A stretch of 64,000 nucleotides of DNA from Plotosus lineatus (GCA_024760905.1 CM045734.1:38369564-38433563), one strand, 5' to 3'. Numbered from the stretch's first letter, positions 22,717 to 35,889 are shown. Numbers and translations are program-made. The notes: a model not told the origin generated them from the letters alone.

Positions 22717-23100
22717 ATACTGGGATTCCTCGCTACTTTGCTCTTCAATTCATGCGGCTTCAGTGCATCGCGGTTTTTAAAATATTCATCAAATTAAAAA
22801 AATAAGGAAATTAAGGAAGAATAGGGGGAAACATTAAGGAAAATGCCACAAAAACAAGGCCAATTATGAAAAAAAACCCATAAACAAACACAAAACTAAA
22901 AACGATCCAAAACCTCCCATCAAAACTAGTACATTTTTGTGAGGTGCGCATCTGAGTACGTGCACATGCACGTCTGTATGTGTGTATTTATATTTTATTT
23001 ACATCTTATGCCTTATTTTTTTATGTTTAATTGTTATTATAAGCATTTATAGCATTGAATACACCTCATTCCATTTAATCATGGGCTAATAAAGACTATA
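22717..23100 (+). mobile_element. PogoM2 copy, left part
   Basis: It begins CTGGGATTCCTCGCTACTTT and follows the family through attaaggaagaatagg, ggccaattatg and acatcttatgcc. The family sequence is lost near 23070-23100, where a different element's sequence takes over. Confidence 0.75.
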
Positions 23101-23715
23101 ATCAATAAAGACTAGCAGCGCTTTTCCCGGTGCTAGAAGATTGTCCCTCTTCCCCATGATCTCGCTGGCTCTCAGCTCTGTGCTCCATCAGTTCACGCTA
23201 GTTTGATTTCCGTGTTTCTCCGCATCTCTAACAGTGACTACGATTTCCCTGTGACCTCGTGCCTTCCCTGTGAACAATAAAGGTGCGCTTTATTGTTCAC
23301 AAAGAAGGCACTAGAGCTACAATTTCCCCATGATTTAGTGCCTTCCCTGTGAACAATGAAGCACACCCGTTCAGCGCTGCTAGCGCCTTCGCTTAGCTTT
23401 TGTGCTTTTAGCCTAGCTTTAGTGCTTTAAGCTAGCGCAGCTTTAGTTTTATAAAGGTGATGCGTAGATAGTACTATATCAACAACTTCCGGACTTCCCC
23501 AAAACAGCGCACTTTATCAGGGTGATACATTGTATCAACAACTTCCGGACTTCTGGAAGTCACGCACTCTTCTTCTCGTTTTTTTCTCGCGCGTTTCTCG
23601 AGTTTCACTTCCAGTTTTTGTTCGGTTTCCGGGACGAAAAAAATCATGGATTTTTTGTTTGGACTCTGATTTGTTCGACCTCTAGAGCGTTTGGATTGCG
23701 AGGCTCCACTGTACA
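23100..23715 (-). mobile_element. Tigger-like end, one terminus
   Basis: The right edge on the minus strand starts CAGTGGAGCCTCGCAATCC after a TA, a typical Tigger terminus. Inside are short duplications: tgccttccctgtgaacaat at two places near 23263 and 23340, and caacaacttccggacttc near 23480 and 23532. No intact transposase is seen. Whether it forms one element with the PogoM2 part on its left is unclear. Confidence 0.55.
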
Positions 23716-23756
23716 CAACAATTTATACTTGATATTCACACAATAATTTCCTAAGC

Positions 23757-24086
23757 AGCAGTGGCCCGGTGTTAAGGTGTTGGATTACTGATCCTAGGGT
23801 TGGGGGTTCAAGCCCCAATATCAATGGTGGTCACTGCTGTTCCCCCCAGTGCAGCTAACTTGGTTATCAAAGGAGGCCCATGTCTCTCACTGTCTGTGGT
23901 GAGAGGTTCATGTAAGAGAACCATTTCTGACTTTTGTCAAGAGTAGGCTGCATAGCCATTATCGTGTTTCTGCCCTGTGATGGCCTGGTGAGCTCTCCAG
24001 GGTGTACTCTGCCCTCATCCAGAGTCAGCTAAGATGGGCGCCAGCTTCCCTGTGACCCAAATGGAATTAAACAGTTAATAAGTTAT
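23757..24086 (+). mobile_element. SINE-B copy
   Basis: Head (gcagtggcccggtgttaagg, gttgggggttcaagcccc), shared body and L2-type tail (ctggtgagctctccagggtg, agctaagatgggcgcc) are all present. Confidence 0.9.
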
Positions 24087-25867
24087 TATTAATAATAAAT
24101 TAATGAATCAAGCCATGATACATCTATAATGTTCAATATATTTAATAAAGCTTTAATTACAACACTACAAGATATAGAAAAATGGGTGGATATAAACATA
24201 GATATCTTCAAACTAAGATTTTGCAGTTTGAAGAAATAGCTACATCAGCCTCTCTAAACAAAGGCAGTGAACTACAGGCAACATGGCAGCCCATCTGTAA
24301 AACCTACAAAAAAACTGTATCACGCTGTAAACCTCTTGCACTATCTTCAACTTCTTTCTTTGCTGTTCCTCACATTTTCAATCAGCATCCCTTTCTCCCA
24401 TCATCAGAAGAATACAGGCAGGATCTTTATCTACCCTCTGCAGCTGGTGCAATCCCGCTCAGTTATTATAAACTCAGCATGCTATGGGAAGGTGTCCAAA
24501 CATGACTTGTGTGTGTGTGTTTCAGGAATCATTTATTCAGTCTAATCTTCTCCAATATCATTCAATCAGTAGCTTTTAATTAAAGTGGAGCATACATTAA
24601 TGGTGAATCACCCCTCTGCTACCCATGTCCTTTTTATTTTCCCCCATCTGTGAGAAACTGCATCAACTTTCAGATTCTTAATCCTGTAATCCTTGGAGGA
24701 ATTTGTGATCTCCCTGGCCCACAGGATACAGGCTCGGCTGCAGTGTGCCAAGTCTCTTGGCTGCCCTTTAATTTGCCTAAATGGCATTATATTCCACCCA
24801 CCTGACATTTCCACAGCAATATCAATGGGATTGCAAAACATCTACATTAAAGATGTCAGCCCTATTGTTCAAACTCCATTAAAAACGCATCAATGTGAAA
24901 AGAGTGACATGAGAGCAAGAACAACAGATTTCTTAAAGCCCTTCCCAGTCACTCTTATTATCTGATGATGATTTCCCTTTCCTCTTACTGACAATATCCT
25001 TTTCATTAATAATCTGACTCTACCAAAACGAAAGCATGTCAGATGGGAAATAAATAATACAATGAAAGAACACGGTTCTTACAGACTAGTAGACTGGAAA
25101 ATTAGAAATAGAAAACCATTTCTCCTTCCAAAATGATTTCATACATATTGTCCTTTGAAATGCTGCATCAGGTTTTGGACTGTGATGACTAGACAAGTTG
25201 TGTCAGATGTATGTTGAAACCCAGTCTCCCCAGCAATAAATTACAGCCATAAATGTCTTGTGTGTTCACTAAAGAGGACCACCTATCTGTGGCAGACAAA
25301 AAGGCAGCTCTGGCAGGGCCACTGGGTGGTTTGGCTCAATGTGCTCCAAAATCATAGCAGCCCCCTGTTTCTCTCTAAACCCATCTCCGGGAGATGAGTC
25401 ACACACAGAGCACATAAACAGACAGAGAAAAGGCGACTGAGATTACAGTCGCTCTCAATGTAATACGTTGCATTTGGCATTCTGTTGCTGCTTTCCTTAA
25501 CCCCTGCCTGCAAACCTTTTGTTTCTTGTCAGTTTTTGATGTTCATTTTATTTCCCCTCTCCTTCCTCTGTCCAGTCAAAGAAACTGGCCAAAGCCTCAC
25601 TGGCCTCTTGTGTGTTTGGTTACCAAGGGATACCATGAATCAGAGCCACCCAAAATAGCCAGAAACGTACTGAGCCAGTCATCACTGCCCTCCCTAACCG
25701 ATAGTCATGCCAAAATTGCTCTGCCTCTGCTTAAATCCTATCCAGGAGGAGCACTGCCTTTTTATGTTTCAGTTGAGCAGTCAACAAGTCTGCTCTCATA
25801 ACACAATCTCCCCAGTCAAGTTCTGACCTTTTCAAATGCATATGGAGACAATATAGAGCAATAAATA
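24087..25867. other. Unique intronic stretch with possible conserved elements
   Basis: No gene. The parts at about 24590-25100 and 25240-25790 are non-repetitive, contain several ATTA-type cores and lack microsatellites. They are candidates for conserved noncoding elements; open frames here show no family motifs. Confidence 0.3.
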
Positions 25868-25975
25868 AATAACAAATAATTATACATACGTACATACATA
25901 CGTATACAACCATAGACATACACACATACCTACATGCATACATGCATGCATTCATACGTACATACATACATGTAA
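25868..25975. repeat. Degenerate (CATA)n repeat
   Basis: Repeated cata/cgta units over about 100 bp. Confidence 0.85.
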
Positions 25976-26051
25976 AAACATTATGAAATAAACAATGTAA
26001 CCAAGAATGCTTTTAAATAATTTGCACTTTGCCAGGAGATTTTCCCGTGTA

Positions 26052-26746
26052 TAGGGATCCCTCACTTTCAATGGTTAATTCAGACCAAGATCCCCACGTG
26101 ACCATCGAAACCCGCAAAGTAGGATCTCACACACACCCCGTGCCTGACTGATGTATACGTACATGTATAAGCATTTATAGAACTGCTTATAATTATTATT
26201 ATTATTATTAAGGATGCTTGTACAGCGCATTATTCATACACACGTATGCTCAATGCGCATGAGAATATTGCGTTGTTCTATCCTTTTGATGCTAAGCGCC
26301 AAGCAGGAAGCAACAACTCACAAATTTTAACATCTTATGGTATAACGCGGCCGGATTCGAACTCTGATCTTCCGGTGGATAAAGCGGACGCTCTACCAAC
26401 TGAGCTAAATCCCCAGTAACATATATTAATGTTACCAACAATAACAATTAAACATTCAAAAATAATGCATACGATGTAAATAGAATATAAATACACACAT
26501 ACAGACGCAGATGTGTGTGCACATACTCAGATGTGCACATCATCACAACAATGTAACTAATTTTGATGGGAGATTTTGGGTTTTTTTTGTTTTTTTTTGC
26601 ATAATCGGCCTTGTTTTTGCGGCATTTTCCTTAACTTTTTCACCTGTTCTTCCTTAATTTCCTTATATTTTTAATTCGATGAATATTTAAAAAAAAAAAA
26701 AAAAAAAACGCGATGCATTGAAGCGCGAAGTAGCGAGGGATCCCTG
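26052..26746 (-). mobile_element. PogoM2 copy containing SINE-D
   Basis: The left end is TAGGGATCCCTCAC and the right end is the complement of CAGGGATCCCTCGCTACTTC; both are flanked by TA. The interior matches the copies at 11255 and 29071, interrupted by a tRNA-derived SINE. Strand is arbitrary. Confidence 0.9.
26181..26430 (-). mobile_element. SINE-D: tRNA-derived SINE with intact A and B boxes
   Basis: The minus strand reads tttagctcagttggtagagc (A box) and agttcgaatccgg (B box), then a body ending gcgctgtacaagcatcc and a TAA-repeat tail at 26182-26202. It is inserted in PogoM2, where the interrupted host sequence resumes as taacaattaaacattc. Confidence 0.8.
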
Positions 26747-27600
26747 TATTTATATTTTGACTAATTTTTAAATCATCAATCATTTCAGCTCTGTTTCATC
26801 TGTTGTATTTTTCACTTTCCCTTTTTGTTATTTCTTACTTAAAGAATAAAAAAAGAATGCAAATTGAAGATGCCCACATCAGATCCCTTTAAAATTATCA
26901 TCAGAAAGCTTTAACTAAGCAATGGTTGACGTTCAAAATATTGAGCCATACTAATCATGTATTGAACTTATTCAACGCTCTCATCTATAATATTTAGTAA
27001 TTCTTCTTCCTCTGTCATTAATAATAGTGGAGCTCCATGCCTATGCAATGGTCGTAAAGCCATGAGCAGGATTTTGTTGTCGTGTGCGGGCTCACATGCC
27101 CACACAGGCATCCTAATGCATGTGCCGCTGCCCTGCATACACTCGCATCTTGTGGAAATATGTTTCTGAATGTCATTGAAAAGGCAGTAAATTATATAAT
27201 GGCTGTTTCATATCTACACTGGGCTGGGTATCAGTACAATTTCCACACTGATTATAGAACCCACAAAGGAAACAATCTCTACGGATTTTTCAACACAATA
27301 TCTGAGTGACATTTGATCATTTATGATCCATCATGCCTGCTTAGGTCAAAATGTGCAGGCTTTTTGCTGGTACTCTGAATAACAAACTCTGAAGTAGCAG
27401 CCAGATTAGCCACAATGCCCAATGGTCAACTCTTTTCTTGCAAAGCTCCATAGTTACAGAACAGTCTTTTAATTACTGTCACAGTCCCGGCCTTTCAGTC
27501 CACCCTGATAACCAATTTGCTTAATCACACCTTTTGTTAATATACGTAGTTTTTCTCTTCTTTTAAGGCAGAGACCTACAGAGCTCGTGGGTATAGAGTA
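26747..27600. other. Unique stretch
   Basis: No gene or repeat recognised. Confidence 0.5.
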
Positions 27601-28389
27601 CAGTAAAACCTCCGCTGACGAACGCTTAAGCTCACGAACTTTTCGCCTCAAGAACATTAAATTTGCGAGCATATAGTCTCTGCTGACGAACTAGTTTTCG
27701 GCGGACGAATCAAACCACGCGGTCGAACAGCGCCACGGTGGCGGCCACGAGAAGCTGACGCACGCTCACGGCGTCACAGTTAAATCACCCCTTTCTTTGA
27801 GTGCGGACGTGGTTTGTGTTTGATAGACATTTTGGACCATATTGAGTGTACTTTTGCTATTATGGGACCGAAAAAGACCCCACCACAGGCGGAGATCATT
27901 GAAAAACACGAACGAGGTGTGCGTTTGTGTGACTCAGCGTCCCAGTACCAGTACGCTAAGTCTACCATTGCTCCCATCCTTAAGAACAAGGAAGCTATTA
28001 AGGGTGCGTGTGTGGCTAAGGGTGTTTCCAAACAGTAGGCGTTTCCAAACTCTCCTTCCAAACAGTAAGTCCCTCCCTCCCTCCTCCTCCCACTCCATTC
28101 CATCAAGCCATCAGCTACCATCACAAAGGTAAATAAAACGACTTTATTATACAGTACAGTTTATTTCTTTAATTACAATACAATAGCACATTTATTATGC
28201 ATAAAATAAGGTATATTTTTGTGTAGTTTTAAGGCTTATTTAGTAGAAAATTATGTTTCATGGGGACCTGGGAACAGATTATTCTCATTTTAATGGTTTC
28301 TTATGGGAAATAAATGTTCGGAAGACGAACTTTTCGCCTCACACACACTTTCTGGGAACCAATTATGTTCGTGAGCTGAGGTATCACTG
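27601..28389 (+). mobile_element. PogoM1 copy 3
   Basis: Complete, 789 bp, with CAGTAAAACCTC left, the complement of CAGTGATACCTC right, and TA on both sides (27599-27600, 28390-28391). The internal frame 27814-28038 (plus) reads MCLIDILDHIECTFAIMGPK and ends SKQ; the helix-turn-helix part is EIIEKHERGVRLCDSASQYQ then STIAPILKNKEAIK. Confidence 0.92.
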
Positions 28390-28391
28390 TA

Positions 28392-29070
28392 CATTGGTAA
28401 ACTGGGATATTTGGACATGAGGTGCTCCCATATTTCACATGTTTTCTCAGGTGGCTGGTTGCTTTACGTTTCAGAGTTGTCTTCATGCCTGTGTCATCGT
28501 CTCGCTCTCCATATTACTCATGCTGTCATAGATAGTCTTGCTAGATTCCCTGCTTTCACTTTGTTTACAATGTCTCCTAAAGCACTACAGGATGACAGCA
28601 TGCATAATACTCTGTGCTCTGTCTTTCCCTCTCTTGCTCCCTCTCTCTCCTAAGCTACATATTTTATTCCTGCTGCCTGAAGAGATGCATGCTTTTCAGC
28701 CCCACCTGACTCATCATGATGCGCCACTTCCGCATGAAGCCTACTTAACCAGAGTACAGATGCTGCTGATGGTTGCCCCACGTTGATAGGTTAATGTTTG
28801 GTATGAGGTTCTTATGGATGTTACCACTCGGATCTGTTATAGGTGATTGTAGGTGTTCTTGATTCAACAACTCAATGACTGCACATGCACAACTATGCCT
28901 ACTGTCATTCATTGTCCAGTATAAGACACTGTTTGGATATTACACTCAAAAACCCCAGAGCATGTTAAAATACATGGTTTTAATAACAAATAAAATTTGT
29001 GTTATTGGTGCCTACCGTTGCAAATTTCCTGCCTAGTTGAGGCTAAAACTGTACTGATATTAACACTATA
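28392..29070. other. Unique stretch
   Basis: No supported feature. Confidence 0.5.
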
Positions 29071-29463
29071 CAGGCATCCCTCACTTTCCGCGGTTAATTG
29101 GGACCGAGATCCACCCTCGACCGTCGAATTCCACGAAGTAGGATCGAATTTCCCACCCCCATTAAACATTCAAAAATAATGCATAAGATGTAAATAAAAT
29201 ATAAATACACACACACACACATTTTTATGTGAGGTACACATCTAAGTGTGTGCATGTGCATCTGTGTAGTAGTTTTGATGGGCGGAGTTTGGGTTGGTTT
29301 TTTTGTTTTTGTTTGTTTGGGTTTTTTTTTTTTTTTTGCATACTGTAATTGGCCTTGTTTTCCTTAACTTCCTTATTTTTTAATTTGATGAATAGTAAAA
29401 AAAAAAAACACACAATGCACTGAAGCCGCATAAATTGAAGCGTGAAATAGCGAGGGATCCCTG
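29071..29463 (+). mobile_element. PogoM2 compact copy
   Basis: 393 bp, with CAGGCATCCCTCACTTTCCG at left and the complement of CAGGGATCCCTCGCTATTTC at right, TA on both sides (29069-29070, 29464-29465). It is the cleanest example of the family in the window and has no coding capacity. Confidence 0.93.
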
Positions 29464-29813
29464 TACATCTCATATCAGCGTTGATCGTTATGATTATCCT
29501 GATGCTGAATATCACACTTAGCGCTGCTTGACATTGTACACCATTACAAGAACAATCATTCATCTTCCCAACAATCAGTGGAAACCATAACACTTTCACA
29601 ATGCACAATGGAAGCAAACAGCAATAATCGCAAGTTTGCAAATGTCATTGATTACCTGCAAGCTTTTGTTCTGTTGTTGCATCTGTCTGATTTATCCTTT
29701 CCCATCACATTCTTTATTGCTGCACTCTGTTTCCCCTCTAAACTAATATCACAACCAACGGAGGTCATCGCGGTTCACACTGGGGGGGGAAAATAAATAT
29801 CTTTTGGTTCCAG

Positions 29814-30473
29814 AACGACAAGGACCCAAGAGGAACTTTGAGGTTACAGGGTGCAGAGATAAAGAAGGTGGAGGATTTTAAGTACTTAGGCTCAACAATC
29901 CAGAGCAATGGAGAGTGTGGAAAAGAGGTGAAGAAGCGCGTGCAGGCAGGTTGGAATGGATGGAGAAAAGTGTCCGGTGTGATGTGTGATAGGAGGGTAT
30001 CGGCAAGAATGAAGGGAAAAGTGTACAAGACGGTGATGAGGCCAGCAATGTTGTATGGTTTAGAGACAGTGGCCCTGGGGAAAAGACAGGAGTCAGAGCT
30101 GGAGGTAGCAGAGATGAAAATGTTGAGGTTCTCTTTGGGAGTAACGAGGATGGATAGGATCAGAAATGAGTACATCAGAGGGACAGCACATGTTAGATGT
30201 TTTGGAGACAAAGTCAGAGAGGCTAGATTGAGATTTGGACATGTACAGAGGAGGGATAGTGAGTATATTGGTCGTAGGATGCTGAGGTTGGAACTACCAG
30301 GCAAAAGGCCCAGAGGAAGACCAAAGAGGAGATTTATGGATGTGGTGAAGGCGGACATGAAGGTCGTTGGAGTAAGAGTAGAAGATGCAGAGGATAGGGA
30401 GAGATGGAGGCAGATCATTTGCTGTGGCGACCCCTGAAGGGAACAGCCGAAAGGAAAAGAAGAAGAAGAAGAA
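29814..30473 (+). mobile_element. RTE LINE, 5'-truncated 3' end with target duplication
   Basis: The reading frame 29838-30437 is open (about 200 codons) and gives the C-terminal region of the LINE polyprotein: VEDFKYLGSTIQSNGECGKE, GVMCDRRVSARMKGKVYKTV, MLRFSLGVTRMDRIRNEYI, PGKRPRGRPKRRFMDV, ending WRQIICCGDP. The 3' end is gctgtggcgacccctgaagg, then an AAG tail. An 8-bp duplication, ggttccag, lies at 29806-29813 and 30474-30481. The fragment lacks the catalytic region, so it is dead, but it is young. Confidence 0.93.
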
Positions 30474-30481
30474 GGTTCCAG

Positions 30482-31928
30482 TTGGGAAACAATTATTAAG
30501 GTTCCGAACTAATGTTGTTGTTTTTTTTGTTTTGTTTTGTTAAAATGCTCCAAATCGTTAAAAAATGTGCTGAGCAAACCACAATGGAACTTATTCTCTA
30601 TTGGTGGGAAAGGCATACCTGAGGCTCCCGTTTGAGCCTGGCTCCTCTCAAGACTTCTTCTTCCTGTCATAAATGTATTGCTCGTTTGGGATAAATCTTT
30701 GTGTGTAATCTATATCTTCATATTTGTAAGTCTGCTTTGTGACAATGCCCTTTTAAAAACAGGACTATAAAGATAAACTATAAAGAAAAACGAACTGGAT
30801 TAACAAGGAAAATAGAATGAGCGAAAGCACTGATTAAACTACACTGACGGGTTTAATGTACCTGTGGGAGCTGCAGGACCAGAAACAAAATCCAATGTCC
30901 AAGACTTTGTCTCAGCATAGCTTAAAGAAGCAGAGCTAATTGCTCGAGTTACAGCATTTGTAAGGTAGTGTCTGGTAACATTTTGAGAACGTGCACTGCT
31001 GAAAGCCAGTGCTGACTTGTTAGATAGCCCATATACTTCAGCAGCCATGTTGTCTTCAGTAACACACACCTGGATAAACATGTCACTCACCTGATCTGCA
31101 AATGCTGTCTCCAATTACCTAAGGCACTTCTTTGAAACCATTTTGAACCTTTGCACAAAATGCCCATGAGTTTCAATACTGAGGATCAACATAGCAGTGA
31201 TCCAATTAGGATGTCTCGAAATCGATCCAAATTGCATCTGCTGTATTATTAGTCATTTCATTATAATATGAAATTTATATAACAAGGTTATTTATTTCAC
31301 ATGGTAGCAGCTCATATATGATTTTTCATATCTGATTTGAGCAGAAATGGTTTCAGGCATCTGATGGTCTTTAACCCATCTTGCTTTGTTGTTTCACATT
31401 TAAATAAAATCAGACTTCAGGTTTTATAATACATGTGCACAGGTTGCTCATTTGTTGTATGTCAGCAATATTCGGCTTCTTCATACATGTACTGTATTGT
31501 TATATCGATTTAAATATAATCTCACTATGTTTTCTGTAAAAGTGTCCTGAATATATTTAAATATTCTTAGCGTAGTCTGTTTCATCCAACAGAAGTTCAA
31601 GTTCACCTTCTATTTTTTACCTTGTTGCTTAAAAAGTACTTGAATCACAAATCCTTCTCAAACTGGACTGTTTATCATTACATTGTAAACACACTTTCTT
31701 CATCATCTTTCCATGATTGTGAGACATTCACCAAATAAATCACATAAATGTTATCAATCAGCAGCATCACAATGAGTCTACATGTAAGAGGGAGCTCTCT
31801 GCATGCATGCTGTGGGGCAAAAGAGTTTTCTTACACTAAAGGATGTTTCTTTAAACTAGGGGAGCTAGGAAAATAATTAAAAAAAAAAATTACTGTTAAT
31901 GTGGGAATTACATTTTTTTTCCATCGAT
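30482..31928. other. Unique stretch
   Basis: No gene found. The minus-strand frame at 30839-31114 has no recognisable motif and I do not call it. Confidence 0.45.
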
Positions 31929-31938
31929 TGATATCAAA

Positions 31939-32196
31939 CCCCCCCCCCAGTGCAGCTGACTGGGTTATCAAAGGCCGGCCATCTCTCTCTCACTGCCTAT
32001 GGTGTGAGGTTCATGTAAAAGAAACATTGCTGACTTTCAACAAGAATAGCTGCAAAGCCGTCAGCTTGTTTCCGCCCTGCGATGGCCTGGAGAGCTGTCC
32101 AGGGTGTACTCTGCCCTCACCCAGAGTCGGCTGGGATGGGCGCCAGCATCCCCCCAACCCTAATTAGGATTATCTGGTTACAGAAAATGATGATGA
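31939..32196 (+). mobile_element. Headless SINE-B copy with target duplication
   Basis: It starts at the poly-C run just before agtgcagctgactgggttat, then has the shared body and the L2-type tail, ending in a GAT repeat. Target duplication tgatatcaaa at 31929-31938 and 32197-32206. The tRNA-like head is absent, so the insertion itself was 5' truncated. Confidence 0.9.
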
Positions 32197-32206
32197 TGAT
32201 ATCAAA

Positions 32207-33140
32207 GCGGAAATACCAAGCTAAGTATTGCTACACGACACGGCAGAGGATGTGGGCATGACTTTGTGGCATTTTTAAAAAATTAATAACGTGTTCCCTA
32301 ATTAAGTTCAGGTTTTAAAACATATAGCACAGAAATTCATTTTCAAATTCAAAATTCAAATTCAAAAAAGAAAGACAAGAAACACTTGAAAAATTGTGCT
32401 TTGTTAAATCTTAAAACCTGAAAATCAATAATCGTGACCAATTTCTACATTAATCAGCTACATCTCAGAATACAGTCCTGTGGCTTACAGCTGGTTCGGT
32501 GCGGGTTTACATCCCGTACACTACTTTATATGTGCAAGCTGGATTCAGAATCATAATATTTAAAAAATAACTGCATTTCACATGTGAGACTCTGACGTTT
32601 ATCATATACTGTACATAAATAAGTCTTTTTTTTTTTCTGTACCCATCTAAACAGATTTGATTTCAGTGTTTCATCACATGACCACTTCCACATGGAATTC
32701 TGAATGCATTGGATTAACAACCAGCAACTGCTGTAAACTTCAAAGATTTCTGGAACTTTCTATCTAAGATGACCTGACAAGTCAGACATGTGAAAACATT
32801 TACACCATTGTTAGGGTATGAAAAAAGTCATGGTATGGCTATTAGTCATTGAACTATTTGTTAATGTTTACTACTAAAAATAAAGACTTTCATCATCATT
32901 TTTTATAACCTGCTGAATTGTAAAATTCAATTAAATTGTATTCGAAAAAGCTTTTAACAACAGATACCTGTATAGCCACAAAGCAGCATTACATAAATCT
33001 TGGACAGTGATTTAGAAATTCCAAGCAGAAAAGAGACGAGGTAAAATCTCCTTACTATGAGAACCCTTGAGAGACTCAAAAGGAAATCCAGTCCTTTTGA
33101 GTGACACTGGAGAATGTGATTTATAAATCAGCCCATTAAA
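32207..33140. other. Unique stretch
   Basis: AT-rich with short direct repeats (caaattcaaaattcaaattc near 32345). No gene. Confidence 0.45.
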
Positions 33141-33142
33141 CA

Positions 33143-33470
33143 ATAGAGCGCTGGATCGCTGATCCAAAGGCTGGGGGTTCGATTCCCACTCTCCACAGGG
33201 TTGTCACTGCCCCCCCTCCCAGTGCGGCTAACTGGGTTATCAAAGGCCGGCCATGTCTCTCACTGTCTATGGTGAGAGGCATGTAAAAGAACCATTGCTG
33301 ACATTCGTAAAGAGTAGCTGCAAAGTCGTCAGCGTGTTTCTGTCCCTTGCTATAAAGGGTTTTGACAGGAAGGGCATCCGACGTAAAAACCTCTGCCAAA
33401 TCAAACGTGCGAATCAGATGATTCGCTGTGGCGACTCCCGAGTAAAAGGGAAAAAGCAGAAAGGAACACA
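33143..33470 (+). mobile_element. SINE-A copy
   Basis: Head (ggatcgctgatcc, ggggttcgattccc), body, LINE-5'-like segment (gacaggaagggcatccgacg, tgccaaatcaaacgtgcg) and RTE-like 3' end (gcagaaaggaac). The extreme 5' bases are missing. Confidence 0.9.
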
Positions 33471-33704
33471 GACAGACATATAATAAATTCAAACTGTCGA
33501 AAGTGTTCTGAAAAGGTGGAGTATTACTGTGAGTCCTGGGATAAGTACAGGTCAAAACTTTATGATTAAAGTCAGTTCTTGGTGACAATCTACAGTATCC
33601 ATTCAAACAAGAGTAAGAACTGCTCTTGGAAAGTGGAACGATGTTTGGGTATGAAGTTGAGACCATTCACGACATCAGAAACATCGCATTGAGTAAAATA
33701 CAGT

Positions 33705-34068
33705 CTTCTTTTCCTTTTGCCCCCCCCCCCCCCTTTTTTTTCTTCAGTGGACACCACAAAGAATCATCTGATTCGCATGTTTGATTTGGCATAGTTTTTT
33801 TTTACATCGAATGCCTTTCCTTTAGCAAGAAGCAGAAACAGGCTGACGGTTTTGCAGCTACTCTTTAAAGAAAGTCAGCAATAGTTCTTTTACATGCTCC
33901 TCTCCATAGACAGTGAGAGACATGGCTGGCCTTTGATAACCCAGTTAGCTGCACTGGGGGTGGGGGGTGGGGGGTCAGTGACAACCTTGTGGAGAGTGGG
34001 ACTCGAACCCCCAACCTTAGGATCAGCGACCCAGTGCCCTATACCTCCCGGCCACCACAAAATTCAAT
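33705..34068 (-). mobile_element. SINE-A copy
   Basis: The minus strand shows the same modules. The internal poly-C tract (G-rich on the plus strand near 33955-33977) has expanded to several runs of five or more. Confidence 0.85.
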
Positions 34069-34072
34069 ACCT

Positions 34073-35563
34073 CTCTGATTAAGATGTATCCCGCTATAGC
34101 CAGCAGGTTTGTTGCCAGGCTTCATCCTGATGTCAGGATAACTGAAGTTCAAATCCTACTTGTTCCAGAGCCATTAATGAAAGTCTTAGAGCACAGTGTA
34201 ACCCAATTATTGTTTACATATAAACAAGCCTCACAGTCCCTTTACCTATCACAAACTAACAATCCTTGACATGAAGCATGACAATCCTTCCTTCTGCCTC
34301 ATGAACATGGCACAAATCTTTGCTTTGTAGACATGAGACTTGAAGGTGTTTCTTAGCGTATCCAGTGTTCACCAACCCTTTTACTGCATATCTATCTTCT
34401 TGCAAGTTTTATTTCCAACTAATATTTAACAAAAACTGCTAGATCATTGAGAACTTCTCAATGATTCGATGGCTAGGTGGGCAAGAAAAGGGTTGGAACC
34501 ACCAACGTCTTCAGGGAGGTCCAGCTCTAATAACAGGATTTGTGACCACTAGCTTATACGTACAGAATCGTGCAGGTAGCACTCTCCATTCAGCCTTACC
34601 CTCTTGACTGCACAAGAAATAGTTCAAAACGTTTTATTGGCTTCATGCATTCCTTTCTGTGTGGTAGGTGACATCCAGTAATGAAGACTGGAAACTAGTG
34701 GCTGGGAATTTATTATGCTTAAACTGGTTACAAATCCTATGCTCTTAGATAAAAATGTGTTTGGGTGATTTAAAAGGGAGGCAGTGAGTCAAATGCAAAT
34801 TAAGTTTCATGGTTCACCACCTAAAGCTTTGCTCAGTAAGTCATTAGCTCCTTATACTATTAGCCTCTGTAATTGCCCACAATTGGCTTTAAAGTTCCAT
34901 GCATGCTGGGTGTTTGTTGCCACTGGGACTAATTAATAATGAGTCGTCCTACCAGATCATACAAACTCATCCATACTATCTGAACTGCATGATTAATAGT
35001 CTGTGGGGCTTGCTTTACATTATTCCGGGTGAGAGATCACAACTGAGTCTTTGGATTAAAATAAATATACAAAAATACAGAAACTGACAAAAAACTGATT
35101 TTGTCATGATGTATCATCCCTCAGAAGATCATGCAGTCTGCCCCAGTAAGATGTCTTCTTACATGACGGCTCATTCTAGTTACAATATGTGCAACATTTC
35201 CCAAATGGAGGCACATCTGGCTGATGACTGTTGGAAGGCAGAAAATAAAGAGGCAGCTTGTACTTTCAAGCCCATTAAAAACGTCTGAGCTGAGAGCTAA
35301 GAAATGTAAAGCCATTGCTCTGACAATGTGTCTGGCACAAACAAAATGGAGTGGCCAAATTGTATGAGGGAGGCTGCATGAATGTGTGCACGAATAATAA
35401 AACATTTGTGGCACTTGAATGGAGCATGAAAGGAAATAGCAGTCTGATGCCAGGCTGGCATGTGGCAGAGAAAAGCAGAAATGAAAATGCCATGTTTCTA
35501 ACCTGGCCTCTGTTTTAACAGTTTCTTTGTTAGGAACCTTCCCATAACATGAAGAATAGTATA
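34073..35563. other. Unique stretch with a possible conserved element at 34720-35060
   Basis: No gene or repeat. The part at 34720-35060 has repeated ATTA/TAAT cores (for example gactaattaataatgag) and no repeats. A regulatory role is only a guess. Confidence 0.3.
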
Positions 35564-35839
35564 CAGACGCTCCCCGACTTACGTTCATCCGGTTTAGATT
35601 TTTTCGATTTTACGTCTTTTTTAAGTCAAATTTTGAGTTTAGACGTACCTACGTAGTATGCTGACATAATGACACTGCGTCCATTGTTTACAAACGACAG
35701 ACTGAACGTGCCCTCCTTCCCAGTTCAGTTATTTATATATATATATATGTGTGTGTGTGTATATATGTGTGTATATATATATGTATATATATGTATATAT
35801 GTATGTATATATATATATATGTATGTGTGTGTGTATATA

Positions 35840-35889
<50 letters not shown>

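Noticed and set aside
26331..26415. tRNA-like sequence with good A and B boxes
   Set aside because: No matching 3' acceptor strand and it continues into a SINE body with a TAA tail, so it is a SINE head, not a tRNA gene.
29765..30418. 217-codon minus-strand frame over the LINE 3' end
   Set aside because: It is antisense to the clear LINE C-terminal frame.
30839..31114. 91-codon minus-strand frame beginning METAFADQVSDMF
   Set aside because: No recognisable domain, no repeat relation and no splice or initiation context; not enough to call a gene.
33953..33977. G-runs as a regulatory quadruplex
   Set aside because: It is the expanded C tract common to SINE-A/B read on the other strand, so a local function is not needed to explain it.
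35121..35588. 155-codon minus-strand frame
   Set aside because: No motif, low-complexity Ser/Leu composition, crosses into a PogoM3 end; judged chance.
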